NCBI GenBank assembly: GCA_030424595.1
Contig: JAUHWG010000001.1
Coordinates: forward strand, 186,001 to 250,000
Direction: 5' to 3'
From: Polyangia bacterium
GTDB taxonomy: Bacteria > Myxococcota_A > Polyangia > Nannocystales > Nannocystaceae
Length of the DNA: 64,000 nucleotides
Positions 18,003 to 29,393 of this stretch are shown one piece after another. Positions within the stretch are counted from its first letter, which is position 1; each line of letters starts with the position of its first letter. The notes below the pieces were generated by a model. The model was not told where the DNA came from, did no database searches, and saw nothing but the letters and a program-made list of their open reading frames with translations. Both the position numbers and the translations under genes were made by a program.

Positions 18003-18472
18003 GCGGGGGGCTCTCCTGCGGCCATGAACCCCTCGATCCGCGCGCGCAGGCCCTCCGGGATCGGCAGCGGTCGACGGAAGGTCGCCGACTCGGGGTTGAG
18101 ATCCATGACCACGCAGACCGTCGCCCCCCGGAGCCGAAGCGGCGACGCCGGCTCGCCGAAGGTGCGCACTCGGTAGTCGAAGTGGATCGACGAGCGGCCG
18201 ATCTTTGTCACCCGGAGCTCCACCGCCAGCACCTCGCCGAGTCCGCAGGGGATCCGAAAGTCAGCCTCGCAGTGGACCGACGGGAAGCCGATCTTCTGCC
18301 CGAGGATCACCTCTTCGTAGGGATAGTCGAGCTTCTCGTGAAACCACGTCTCCATCGCCTCGTGGAAGAAGTGGAGGAAGCGCGGGTAGTAGACGATCCC
18401 CGCGGGGTCGCAGTCGCCAAAGCGGACCGGTTGGCGATGGACATGGACGCCTACGCTCGCTGAGGTGCTCAC
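17999..18472 (-). CDS. Acyl-CoA thioesterase, 4-hydroxybenzoyl-CoA thioesterase family
   Basis: The 157-residue hotdog protein has the family motif RFGDCDPAGIVYYPRFLHFF, in which the Asp is the catalytic residue. IGRSSIHFDYRV follows on the central strands. It would hydrolyse a short-chain or aromatic acyl-CoA in the cytoplasm. It is coupled to the AtoE-like transporter gene by an overlapping ATGA. Together with scoAB nearby, this suggests traffic between free short-chain acids and their CoA esters. Confidence 0.9.
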   Translation of the reverse strand: MSTSASVGVHVHRQPVRFGDCDPAGIVYYPRFLHFFHEAMETWFHEKLDYPYEEVILGQKIGFPSVHCEADFRIPCGLGEVLAVELRVTKIGRSSIHFDYRVRTFGEPASPLRLRGATVCVVMDLNPESATFRRPLPIPEGLRARIEGFMAAGEPPA

Positions 18473-18517
18473 AGGGGCGGAGTGTAGGCCGCGTCCACCT
18501 CCGTCGTCGAGCCACGC

Positions 18518-21652
<3,135 letters not shown>

Positions 21653-21930
21653 GCCCGAGATTATCGCAGGTTCACCGCCCTTCGCCCTCCATCATCCTGC
21701 GCCGCGACGCGGTGTCGCCGGTGATGGCGAGCCCCGCTCATCCACGTAGGCCAACCCCACGAGGAGCGCCCCCGGCAGACGACCCGTCGCCGGGTCCGCG
21801 AAGAAAGCCCGGCATGATCTCGCGCCGCGCTCACGGCCCCCAATTGGGAGGCGAGAGGACCGAGAGGGGCGATGAAGGCGAGCGAGAGCGCCCGCGAACC
21901 GTGTCCCCTGTCAGAGGCGACCACAGGCGG

Positions 21931-22449
21931 TCAGCGCATCGAGATCGGCGGCAGCGTGAAGGCCCGAACCTCGTCCTCGCCGGCCTCGTGACAGCGCACG
22001 CAATGGGCGATGTCTTCGCCCCCGTAGATCAGCGCCTCGTCGGCCCCCCACTGGGCCCAATACCAGGTGTCGAGCGACGTCGGCTTCGACATCACGACGA
22101 GGAACTCGCGCTCGGTCGCGTCCTCGGTCGCCCACCCCTCGACGACCACCTGCGACTCGAGCGGCCAGGCGTCGAGCGGAACGTTGTCCGCGATCGCCTC
22201 GGACATCACATCGTTGATATAGACGTCGACCCAGGTGCCGTGGGGGGAGTCGCCCCGGAGCCGCCGGCCCCAGCCGGGAGCCCGTCCCCAGGCGTTGCGA
22301 TAGTCGGAGCTCTCGAGCTCCTGGAGGAGCGCCTCGCCCCCCTCAACGTCTCGGTCACAGGCAGCGGCGAGCGGCACGATCATCGCCAAGGCGACGACCA
22401 CACTGGCGGCTCGCGCGGGTCCTGCCGACGCCCGAAGCTCTTGGCTCAT
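21931..22449 (-). CDS. Cytochrome P460-like lipoprotein
   Basis: The 172-residue protein has a signal peptide and lipobox AAAC. The mature part has YRNAWGRAPGWGRR and SPHGTWVDVYINDV, matching the fold-defining strands of cytochrome P460 and cytochrome c'-beta proteins. A single haem c site CVRCH lies close to the C terminus, the usual place in that family. P460 enzymes oxidise hydroxylamine or bind NO; whether the Lys cross-link exists here cannot be seen. It is downstream of a hotdog-like gene on the same strand, 15 bases away. Confidence 0.75.
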   Translation of the reverse strand: MSQELRASAGPARAASVVVALAMIVPLAAACDRDVEGGEALLQELESSDYRNAWGRAPGWGRRLRGDSPHGTWVDVYINDVMSEAIADNVPLDAWPLESQVVVEGWATEDATEREFLVVMSKPTSLDTWYWAQWGADEALIYGGEDIAHCVRCHEAGEDEVRAFTLPPISMR

Positions 22450-22464
22450 CCTCGGCAGGATACC

Positions 22465-22941
22465 TCAGGCTGCGTCGACAGCGGCGGGGCGCAGCTCCAG
22501 CGCCAGCTCAAAGCCGAGCACCTCACCGCCGCTCGGCCGCCGCACAGAGACGCCCAAGGTCACAAAGCAGAGGTCGGGGCGCCACTGAGAGCGGGCGCGG
22601 ACCCGCGCCCAGGCGACCAGCGGCTCGCCCACGAGCGCTGGCGCGTGGCTCTTCGGTCGCCCCGCGACCTGCACCGTGACCTCGGCGCCGACCCACGGCT
22701 CGGCGCCCGTGAGCGCCGCGATCGCTCGGCCGACGAGGAGCGGCGGCGGAGCTATCCGCGACCACCCGCCGAGCTCGCCGCCGGTGATCGACCCCGTCGT
22801 CAGGCACTCCTCACAGGAGCCGACCACGTCGCCGAGGAAGGTCGACTCCACGTGCGCCGCCAGATCGTGCGGCGAGACTACGAACGTTGCCGAGGTCAAG
22901 TGCGGGGCAGTCGCGAGAGATCGGAGATCGCGTATCGACAT
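22465..22941 (-). CDS. Hotdog-like protein of unknown function
   Basis: The 158-residue protein starts at the ATG at 22941, preceded by a clear GGAGGG ribosome site; the longer upstream frame is rejected. It carries APPLLVGRAIAALTG and HAPALVGEPLVAWARVRARS, with a long central helix and beta strands of the MaoC/hotdog type. No catalytic Asp-His pair of true MaoC hydratases is obvious. A CEEC motif near residue 46 is unusual for the fold. I cannot name a reaction. It lies upstream of the P460-like gene and may share its transcript. Confidence 0.65.
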   Translation of the reverse strand: MSIRDLRSLATAPHLTSATFVVSPHDLAAHVESTFLGDVVGSCEECLTTGSITGGELGGWSRIAPPPLLVGRAIAALTGAEPWVGAEVTVQVAGRPKSHAPALVGEPLVAWARVRARSQWRPDLCFVTLGVSVRRPSGGEVLGFELALELRPAAVDAA

Positions 22942-23204
22942 GGGAAAACCCTCCTCTTCTCTTTTTGGCCGACTATCGCCCTCAGATCCACGCCCATTGC
23001 ACCGAGCAAGAGAATTCACAGTGCTCCTCGGGCGCAGAGCGGAGGTCTCCGGTCATTACGCGAAATTCGGCCATCAGACGGCCGTTTGCGCCAAATGCGA
23101 CCCCTTGCATTGTCCGTGTCGATGCAATAAGGCGTGCCGGACTTGAATGTCGGGAGGAGCGATCCCGAGACGATCTCTCCTGTCCTGTAGGCCTTTGCCT
23201 GTAG
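22942..23204. other. Lower-GC divergent promoter region
   Basis: The stretch between the hotdog-like gene and comF is visibly less GC-rich than its neighbours. It contains a 6-bp inverted repeat, TTGCAT (23105-23110) and ATGCAA (23122-23127), with an 11-base spacer. Short open frames on the minus strand (up to 66 codons) have no ribosome site or motif I can support. It most likely holds two divergent promoters. Confidence 0.4.
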
Positions 23205-23987
23205 GTGCATGCGCAACGAACGACGACATCCGCCGACCTGCGCTGCGTGCTCGTCTCCAGCCTCTCTGCGGCCCTCTTTCCCGAGGTCTGCGTCGCCTGC
23301 GGCCTCCTCCTCCGTCGACCCGCGCCCTCGGTCGCGGCGAAGCCCGACCCAGGTCGTCCCCCGCCGTCACCCTGCCCCCTCAGGGGGACACCGCTGCAGC
23401 TCCCGCTGTGCAGCCGCTGCGCCCCCGAGGTCACCCCCCTCGCGCCCGACGAGCGCACGGTCGACGGTGTCGTCGCCCTCTTCGCCTACGACGGTCCGCT
23501 GGCCGCGGCCATCTCCAGGCTCAAGTTCGCCGGCGCTGCAGCGCTCGCCGGTCCCCTCGCCCGTCTCTTGGCGACGGCCCCTGAGCTCGCGGACGACCCG
23601 ACGAGCGGAGCCTGTCCCTGGGATCTCCTGGCGCCGATTCCCCTCCACCCGCTGCGGGCGATGCGACGGGGCTACAATCAAGCGGCGCTCCTCGCCGCCT
23701 GGCTCGCCCGTGCGTGGCCCGGCGAGCAGGCGCCCGAGCTGCGCCAGCGACTGCTCAGGCGGACGCGCCCGGCTCGGCCGCAGACCGAGCTCGATCGGGA
23801 GGGGCGACAGCACAACCTCCGGGGGGCTTTCGCGGTTCGCGCCTTGTCCCCGGTGGAGGGGCTGCGGGTCCTCCTCGTCGACGACGTCACGACCACGGGC
23901 AGCACCCTCGCCGCGGGCCGGCGGGCCCTCCTCTCGGCCGGCGCCGCCGAGGTCTGCGGGCTTGCCCTGCTCCGGGCCCTCCCGTAG
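23205..23987 (+). CDS. comF: ComF family phosphoribosyltransferase-like protein
   Basis: The protein has up to 260 residues. The N-terminal zinc-ribbon-like part has CVAC and later CSRC. The family core follows: FAYDGPLAAAISRLKFAG, then LLAPIPLHPLRAMRRGYNQA. The PRPP-binding motif is VLLVDDVTTTGSTLAAG. ComF proteins help handle incoming single-stranded DNA during natural transformation, although in many bacteria they are only housekeeping. The start given is GTG at 23205; a GTG at 23247 would place the start closer to the usual position before LFPEVCVAC. It is followed by smpB. Confidence 0.9.
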   Translation: MHAQRTTTSADLRCVLVSSLSAALFPEVCVACGLLLRRPAPSVAAKPDPGRPPPSPCPLRGTPLQLPLCSRCAPEVTPLAPDERTVDGVVALFAYDGPLAAAISRLKFAGAAALAGPLARLLATAPELADDPTSGACPWDLLAPIPLHPLRAMRRGYNQAALLAAWLARAWPGEQAPELRQRLLRRTRPARPQTELDREGRQHNLRGAFAVRALSPVEGLRVLLVDDVTTTGSTLAAGRRALLSAGAAEVCGLALLRALP

Positions 23988-24000
23988 CCTGCGTAGCTCC

Positions 24001-24474
24001 GTGCCCCGGTCCACCAAAGATAAAGACGGCCACGTCTTCGCCGCCAATCGCCGCGCCCTCCACCAGTACGCGGTGATCGAGCGCCTCGAGGCGGGGATCG
24101 AGCTCTATGGGAGCGAGGTCAAGTCGATCCGCGACAACAAGATCAGCCTCGGCGAGTCCTTCTGCCAGTTCCGCGGCGACCAGCTCTTCCTCTTCCAGGC
24201 CCACATCGCCGAGTACACCCTCGCCCACGCCCGCAACCATGTGACGACGCGGCCGCGCAAGCTGCTGCTCCACCGGCGCGAGCTCGACCGCCTCCAAGAC
24301 GCGATCAAGCTCCAGGGGCTGACCGTCATCCCGCTCAAGGTCTACGCCAAGGGCGGCCTCATCAAGGCAGAGATCGCCCTCTGCCGCGGCAAGAAGGTCC
24401 ACGACAAGCGCGCGGTGCTCAAGGAGCGCGACCAGAAGCGGGAGATGGATCGGGCGAAGCGGGAGCGTACGTGA
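24001..24474 (+). CDS. smpB: SsrA-binding protein SmpB
   Basis: The 157-residue protein begins at GTG 24001 (VPRSTKDKDGHVFAANRRAL). It has YGSEVKSIRDNKISLGESF, the OB-fold surface that holds tmRNA, and ends in a basic tail KKVHDKRAVLKERDQKRE that enters the ribosome decoding centre. It is required for trans-translation of stalled ribosomes. The frame continues upstream inside comF, but the protein start is clear from the family. The stop overlaps the start of the next gene (GTGA). No ssrA gene is seen in the window. Confidence 0.96.
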   Translation: MPRSTKDKDGHVFAANRRALHQYAVIERLEAGIELYGSEVKSIRDNKISLGESFCQFRGDQLFLFQAHIAEYTLAHARNHVTTRPRKLLLHRRELDRLQDAIKLQGLTVIPLKVYAKGGLIKAEIALCRGKKVHDKRAVLKERDQKREMDRAKRERT

Positions 24475-25118
24475 GCGCGGCCCGCGAGCGGACGCCGACC
24501 CAGTCACAAGCGGCGCCCGCAGAGCTCGCAGAGCTCGACCGCCTCCTCTCCTCGCCTGTCGAGCGGGACATGTGTGGGCGCCTTGTCGAGCTCGCGACCC
24601 GCTTTCCTGGCCGCCTGCGCCAGGCGATCACCGCGCTCTCCCAAGCCCATCACGGCCCGGCCCTCGACGCCCTCCAGAGCTTCCCGCCGACGACGCCTGG
24701 GGTCCTGGAGGGCCTCTACCACGGCATCCGCAACGGCATCGCGCGCGAGATCGACGGCCGGCCCGCGCCCGAGCAGCTCGCGGTGGAGTTTCGCCACTCC
24801 CGGGCGAAGGCGTTCCCCTCCCTCCTCGCCCACGCTGACGCCGCGTTCCCAGAGCAGATGGAGCGCCTGGAGATCGCCGGCAAGCGCTGGTATCGGCTCA
24901 CGATCTGGGCGGAGGCGGGGCGCAGGCGTCTGCGTCTGCTCCTGGACGAGCGCGGCAGCGATCTCGCCTACCTCCACGGACGACTCGCCCGCCTACGGCA
25001 CGCCCGCCTCTGGCTCAACGGCTGGTCCTTCGAGGGCGACGGCCCCTGGACCGCGCCGCACCAGGTCCACCTCGTGCAGGCCTGGATCGACCACGCCAGC
25101 CGCCCTCCCGCCTCCTGA
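24471..25118 (+). CDS. Conserved-looking protein of unknown function, coupled to smpB
   Basis: The 215-residue protein is translated from a GTG that overlaps the smpB stop codon. It appears all-helical for the first 100 residues (LAELDRLLSSPVERDMCGRL and LRQAITALSQAHHGPALDAL). A beta-rich end follows, with RRRLRLLLDERGSDLAYLHG and LWLNGWSFEGDGPW. There is no signal peptide, membrane segment or known motif. Third-position GC is high throughout, supporting a real gene. Translational coupling hints at a link to ribosome rescue or translation, but that is inference from position only. Confidence 0.65.
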   Translation: MSAARERTPTQSQAAPAELAELDRLLSSPVERDMCGRLVELATRFPGRLRQAITALSQAHHGPALDALQSFPPTTPGVLEGLYHGIRNGIAREIDGRPAPEQLAVEFRHSRAKAFPSLLAHADAAFPEQMERLEIAGKRWYRLTIWAEAGRRRLRLLLDERGSDLAYLHGRLARLRHARLWLNGWSFEGDGPWTAPHQVHLVQAWIDHASRPPAS

Positions 25119-25256
25119 GCGCCGGGCGCCAGCCGCCGCCACGACGCTGCGCTGCGGAGCCTGCCTCGTCCACGCCAGGAAAGATCGACGCCCCTGTGAC
25201 GCGGGCGCTGCGGGCCGTGTGCATGTAGTGAAGGCGCCTAGACGCCTCCAGCCCCG

Positions 25257-25790
25257 ATGGCGGAGATGAGCGAGATGGCACGTTGTCCACAACCACGCAC
25301 GAGCGCGACCATTCGCGCCCCTGCCCGCAGATCCCCGAGCGCCGCCGCCCGCGAGGCAGCACGCCCCCGCGCCCGCCAACCCCGACAGTTGCGGCACACC
25401 CCGCCGAGCCAACACCCCCGCTGCATCAGCCCCCCTCCGCCCGCCTCGACATCGAAGCCGCACGGCGCCCCGCCTGCGCCGACGAGCAGGCGCGAGCCGG
25501 TCCACGCGCTCGGCCTGGCGATGCTCACCGCCGTGACCATCGCCCTGGCGGTCGCGCTCGTCCTCCAGGACATCGACAGCGCGCTCGTCATCCTGGCGAT
25601 CGCGTCGACCGTGATGATCGCCTTTGTGGTCCTCCGGCCAGGCTCCGCCGACCGCTCGAGCACCGCGGCCGACGACCCGCGCGAGGGAGCGGAGAATCGG
25701 CGCTCAAGCCAGCCGCCGAAGTCGCCGCCGAGCTCGCCGACGAGCTCGCCGACGAGCTCGCCGACAGGCCCTCACAGCGCGCTCACATAG
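25257..25790 (+). CDS. Small membrane protein with Pro-rich N terminus
   Basis: The open frame of 177 codons has a low-complexity Ala/Pro/Arg-rich first half. Two adjacent transmembrane helices follow near residues 85-125 (GLAMLTAVTIALAVALVLQ and SALVILAIASTVMIAFVVL). The Ser/Pro/Thr tail is built on a 12-bp repeat (SSPT three times). Codon use in the membrane part is strongly that of a real gene; the N-terminal half is less certain, so the start could lie further in. The 3' end overlaps the end of the convergent monooxygenase-like gene by 19 bases. Function unknown. Confidence 0.5.
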   Translation: MAEMSEMARCPQPRTSATIRAPARRSPSAAAREAARPRARQPRQLRHTPPSQHPRCISPPPPASTSKPHGAPPAPTSRREPVHALGLAMLTAVTIALAVALVLQDIDSALVILAIASTVMIAFVVLRPGSADRSSTAADDPREGAENRRSSQPPKSPPSSPTSSPTSSPTGPHSALT

Positions 25791-27208
25791 AACATCCCGA
25801 GGCACATCTCGTCCTCGGTGCCATCGCCCCAGGCGACAGAGCTCTCCCCGTCGGAGTTGTCGAAGAAACACTCGAGGTGGATCGTGTCGCTGGGATCGAC
25901 GATCACCGACTCCTCGAGGCGATAGATCCCCTGCCAATTGAAGTCCCAGCGCGGGACGTTGACGAGGCACTGCTCCCCGCCGCCGTCGCGGTTGACCTTC
26001 AGCGTCCCGCTCGTCCCGAGCTCGTGCATGTGGAGGCCCGCCATCGACACCTCCACCGGCTCGTCGAGGCCGAAGTCCGCGTTGGGGTAGAGGAAGTCGA
26101 TCGTGGCCGGGATGTCAACCTCAAAGGTGTGCTGGACGTCCTTGGCGCCGGCGGGGATCGTCATGTTGACGATCCCGAGCATCCACAGCGGGTTGGCGAA
26201 GGGGAGGAGATAGGCCGGGCGCTCGACCATCGCCTCGGTCCGGAGCTTGACCACCGACAGATCGGGATCCGCCCCCTCGACCGGGTGGTAGTGGACCTGG
26301 AGCGCGACCTTCGATCCGGGCTCGACGTGGATCCCGGTCCCCTCCGGCAGCGGCCCGCCGGGGATCCCTGGCGCCCAGGCCCCGAGCCACTGCGCCCGCG
26401 GGACCGCCTCCCCGCCGGGGCCGCCGTAGCACTCGTAGCCGGGCTTGGGGTCGGCGTCGTCGAGGGCCGTGTAGGTGTCGATCTCGGCCGGCGGGATCAC
26501 GTAGGCGATCACGTGGTGGACGATCGAGCGCTCCCCGGGCTCGATCGTGAAGCCGGTGATGTAGCGCTGCTCGACGATCGGCCAGTCGATCAGGAAGCAG
26601 CGGTACTCGTCCGGGTAGACCGTGGGCTCGTAGAGCGCGGTCGTGAGCTCGACGTCGTACTCGATCGGCGGGAGCGCGTCGTCCACCGGCGGAGGCTCGT
26701 CGGCGGGGTCCCCCTCGGGGGTGCCGAGCGCGACCCACTCCTTGACGGTCGCGATCTCCTCGTCGCTCAGCGAGGGGTCGTAGCGGTAGGTGTTGCACTC
26801 CGAAGACGCGCCCCAGGGCGGCATCGTCCGCGCCTCGATCTCGGGGACCAAGAGCTCCCCCCACATCGACGCCTCGCCGTAGTTCTCGAGGGCGAAGGGG
26901 GCGATGTCGCCGGCGCGATGGCAGCTGACGCAGGCCGCGTCGAGGATCGGCTTGACGTCGCGGTAGTAGACGACGGCGGGCTCTCCGGCCTCGGTCGTCG
27001 TCCCCTCGGTCTCGGAGCCCCCGGTCGCGGTCGTGCCCGTCGCCTCGGCGCCGGTCGAGCTCGCCGGATCATCGGTCGTCGTCGTCGCAGGATCGCCGGT
27101 CGTCGCCGAGGCGCCGCTCCCCCCGTCATCGCCGCTGCACCCTGAGGCGAGCGGGAGCAGCGAGGCGAGGGAGAAGAGGACGACGACAGGGCGAGAAGTG
27201 TGGGCCAC
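25772..27208 (-). CDS. Copper type II monooxygenase-like lipoprotein with N-terminal haem c segment
   Basis: The protein has 478 residues from GTG 27208, which is preceded by TGGAG. A signal peptide ends in lipobox ASGC and a Thr/Ser/Glu-rich linker of about 55 residues follows. A haem c site CVSCH with GDIAPFAL near residue 100 is the form often seen in planctomycete-type cytochromes. The catalytic part resembles peptidylglycine/dopamine monooxygenases. VHHVIAYVIP and QVHYHP supply CuA and CuB ligands, HMHELG is the CuB pair, and DEMCLGMFYVSAL at the C terminus supplies the Met ligand region. It is a probable secreted copper oxygenase receiving electrons from its own haem; the substrate is unknown. 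Confidence 0.85.
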   Translation of the reverse strand: MAHTSRPVVVLFSLASLLPLASGCSGDDGGSGASATTGDPATTTTDDPASSTGAEATGTTATGGSETEGTTTEAGEPAVVYYRDVKPILDAACVSCHRAGDIAPFALENYGEASMWGELLVPEIEARTMPPWGASSECNTYRYDPSLSDEEIATVKEWVALGTPEGDPADEPPPVDDALPPIEYDVELTTALYEPTVYPDEYRCFLIDWPIVEQRYITGFTIEPGERSIVHHVIAYVIPPAEIDTYTALDDADPKPGYECYGGPGGEAVPRAQWLGAWAPGIPGGPLPEGTGIHVEPGSKVALQVHYHPVEGADPDLSVVKLRTEAMVERPAYLLPFANPLWMLGIVNMTIPAGAKDVQHTFEVDIPATIDFLYPNADFGLDEPVEVSMAGLHMHELGTSGTLKVNRDGGGEQCLVNVPRWDFNWQGIYRLEESVIVDPSDTIHLECFFDNSDGESSVAWGDGTEDEMCLGMFYVSAL

Positions 27209-27343
27209 GGCAGACTCCAGGTCGCCGGTCGGGGGGATTCGACGCGGGCGCCCGTCCCAGAGTGTACGACGCCGCGAAGTCCTGCAGACCGTCCCCGTGC
27301 TCCGCCCTCCGTCTGCCGCCCGGCTGGTATTCTCCGCGCGGCG

Positions 27344-28822
27344 ATGAGCGAGTCCCTCCAAGTCCGCATCGACCGGGCGCTCCGCGCCGGAGCCCGGGCG
27401 CTCTGGCTTCAGACCCGCGAAGAGCTCCGCGCGCTCGCCCTCCTCGACGGGGTCAGCGAGGCGCTCGAGTGGCCCCTTCGGACCTGGAGCATGAGCCGAG
27501 GGCGCGACGAGGAGGGCGCACGCCAGCCCTTGGGCGAGCTCCTCAGCGAGCTCATGAGCGCCCGGGGTCGCGCCCTTTGGGCCCTCCTCGACCCGTCTCC
27601 GGCGCTCCGAGACCCGGCGGTCCTGAGGGGCCTCCGCGACCTCGCCCAACGCCGCGACGGTCCGGCGGTGATCATCATCAGCCCGAGCCCGGCGCCGCCG
27701 ATCCCAGAGCTCGTCCTCCTCCGCCTGGGCCTGCCGGACAGCCCGACCCTGCTCCGCTCCGCCCTCGGCGTCGGCCGAGAGCTCGAGCGCGGCGCTGCGC
27801 CGGGGAGCAAGGCCGTGATCGACGAGATCGGACCGGCGCTCGCCCGCGTCGGGCTCGGCCTCGACCTCCACCGCTTCGAACGGCTGGTCCGCGAGGCCGT
27901 CCTCAGCCACGGCGTCCGCGGCGACGCGGTCCTCGCCCATGTCGCCGCCCACAAGCCCGACGCCCTCGGCGACGACGCCCTCCTCGAGCGGGTCGAGCCC
28001 GCGTCACCGGAGCTCCTGGGGGGCCTCGGCGAGCTCAAGCGCTGGCTCGGGCGACGGGCGCTGGCCCTCGATCCCAGGGCCCGCGCGGCCGCGATCCCAG
28101 ACCCGCGAGGGGTGCTCCTGGTCGGCGTCCAGGGGTGCGGAAAGAGCCTGGCGGCCCGGGTCTGCGCATCTCTCCTGGATCTGCCGATCGTCCGCCTCGA
28201 TCCCGGGCGCCTCTTCGCCGGGACCGTCGGCGCGAGCGAGGCCAACCTCCGCGATCTGACCGAGCTCGCCGAGCGCATGGCCCCGCAGGTCCTCTGGATC
28301 GACGAGATCGACAAGGGCCTCGCCGGCGCCGAGGGCTCCGCGAGCGACGGCGGCACCTCTGCGCGGGTGCTCGGCGGCCTCCTGACCTGGCTGCAGGAGC
28401 GACGCAGGCCGGTCTTCGTCGTCGCCACCGCCAACCGGGTCGACCGCCTGCCGCCGGAGCTGCTCCGCCGCGGGCGCCTCGACGAGGTCTTCTTCGTCGA
28501 CCTCCCCGAGGCCGACGCGCGCCGCTCCATCGCCCGAATTCACCTCGAGACCGCCCCCGCTCGGCGCCTCGGCGAGGCCCCGCCCATAGCCGATCCGCTC
28601 GGCGCGCTCCTCGATCTCGCCGCGGCCGCAGAGGGCTTCTCCGGCGCCGAGCTCGAGGCCGCGATCATCGAGGCGCGCCTCGACGCCTTCGCCGACGGCC
28701 GCCCCCTCGCCGCTGCGGACTTCGGCCGGGCCCTCGCCGCGACCGTCCCCCTCAGCCGCTCCAGGGCCGACGAGATCGCGGGTCTGCGCGCTTGGGCCCA
28801 GAGCTCGGCCCGCCTGGCCTAG
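27344..28822 (+). CDS. AAA+ ATPase, Ycf46-like
   Basis: The 492-residue protein has an N-terminal domain of about 240 residues with [18 protein letters not shown]. An AAA+ module follows, with Walker A GVQGCGKS near residue 265, Walker [13 protein letters not shown] near 320, sensor 1 [20 protein letters not shown] and a C-terminal lid [14 protein letters not shown]. Length and layout match Ycf46, an AAA protein of cyanobacteria and algal plastids linked to photosynthetic regulation and also found sporadically in other bacteria. The stop codon lies in the left tip of a 166-bp palindrome. A DUF1257/Ycf35 gene follows at 29390, which supports the Ycf46 assignment. Confidence 0.85.
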   Translation: MSESLQVRIDRALRAGARALWLQTREELRALALLDGVSEALEWPLRTWSMSRGRDEEGARQPLGELLSELMSARGRALWALLDPSPALRDPAVLRGLRDLAQRRDGPAVIIISPSPAPPIPELVLLRLGLPDSPTLLRSALGVGRELERGAAPGSKAVIDEIGPALARVGLGLDLHRFERLVREAVLSHGVRGDAVLAHVAAHKPDALGDDALLERVEPASPELLGGLGELKRWLGRRALALDPRARAAAIPDPRGVLLVGVQGCGKSLAARVCASLLDLPIVRLDPGRLFAGTVGASEANLRDLTELAERMAPQVLWIDEIDKGLAGAEGSASDGGTSARVLGGLLTWLQERRRPVFVVATANRVDRLPPELLRRGRLDEVFFVDLPEADARRSIARIHLETAPARRLGEAPPIADPLGALLDLAAAAEGFSGAELEAAIIEARLDAFADGRPLAAADFGRALAATVPLSRSRADEIAGLRAWAQSSARLA

Positions 28823-28984
28823 CAGACCGTGGTGAAGGTCGCGTGTGCTCTCGCGCCGCGCTCGTCGGTCCTCTTGGCTTGGACAAGACGCCGCTGTACC
28901 GGGCCGTACTGCAAGTCTTGGCCGAGTCGAGAGGGACGGCGAGGGCAAGTGAGAGCGCGCGGGACCGTCACCACGGTCTGCTAG
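28819..28984. repeat. 166-bp imperfect palindrome with 17-bp perfect terminal inverted repeats
   Basis: The left end CTAGCAGACCGTGGTGA (28819-28835) is the exact reverse complement of the right end at 28968-28984. The similarity of the two arms continues inward for about 70 bases with scattered mismatches, reaching a centre GTACCGGGCCGTAC that is itself near-palindromic. CTAG at each tip could be a target-site duplication. The form is that of a small non-autonomous mobile element or a very long RNA hairpin. There is no coding capacity inside. Confidence 0.75.
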
Positions 28985-29162
28985 GAGGGTGTGGCGCCCG
29001 TCCCCTGTGCTCTCGCGCCACCCTCGCTCGTGCCACGAGCACCCCGCGAGAGTGCGCGGAGTCCTCCGCGGAGGCCTCCGAGGTAGCGGTGGCGCCCCTT
29101 CTGGCTGAGGCCGGATTCGCCGGCATTTTCGCCGGTGATCCAGCGCGGGCTATAAGCCCGGC
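28985..29162. other. Non-coding stretch with a second hairpin
   Basis: After the palindrome comes a direct copy of its TGTGCTCTCGCGCC motif (28844-28857 and 29006-29019). It forms a stem with CGCGAGAG near 29046-29053, around an inner hairpin GCTCG/CGAGC. A small GGGCT/AGCCC hairpin lies immediately before the ATG at 29163. No gene is supported. Confidence 0.5.
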
Positions 29163-29393
29163 ATGGCGAGCCAGGGACCTGCAGGGGTGAAGCCGACGAC
29201 CGGCGATCTCTTCGCCCACTTTGGCCTCCCGGCGGTGAGCGCCCCGCCCCCCTCGGCCGAGACCGCGAGCGCCCGACGGGCGACCCCCTGCCGGACCTGC
29301 AGCTGGCTCCTCGCGTCGACGAGCCCCTGCCCTGTCTGCGGGTCCCCGGGGGATCCGCCCGGCTCCGCCAGCGACGGGCCCCGCGAGCCATGA
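29163..29393 (+). CDS. Small Cys-rich protein between Ycf46-like and Ycf35-like genes
   Basis: The 76-residue protein has two cysteine pairs, CRTC and CPVC, separated by about a dozen residues (CRTCSWLLASTSPCPVCG). This is a zinc-ribbon or Fe-S-like arrangement. The N-terminal part is LFAHFGLPAVSAPPPS. The stop overlaps the start of the DUF1257 gene (ATGA), so the two are probably co-translated. In other bacteria DUF1257 genes can be accompanied by a small ferredoxin-like protein, but this one has only four Cys and no ferredoxin fold I can recognise. Confidence 0.6.
   Translation: MASQGPAGVKPTTGDLFAHFGLPAVSAPPPSAETASARRATPCRTCSWLLASTSPCPVCGSPGDPPGSASDGPREP

Noticed and set aside
23016..23216. 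66-codon minus-strand frame between the hotdog-like gene and comF
   Set aside because: Codon bias is unlike its neighbours and there is no ribosome site or recognisable domain, so it is treated as intergenic.
25281..25290. TTGTCCACAA, a DnaA-box-like sequence
   Set aside because: Only one copy, inside a probable coding frame, with no dnaA/dnaN or AT-rich unwinding region, so not an origin.
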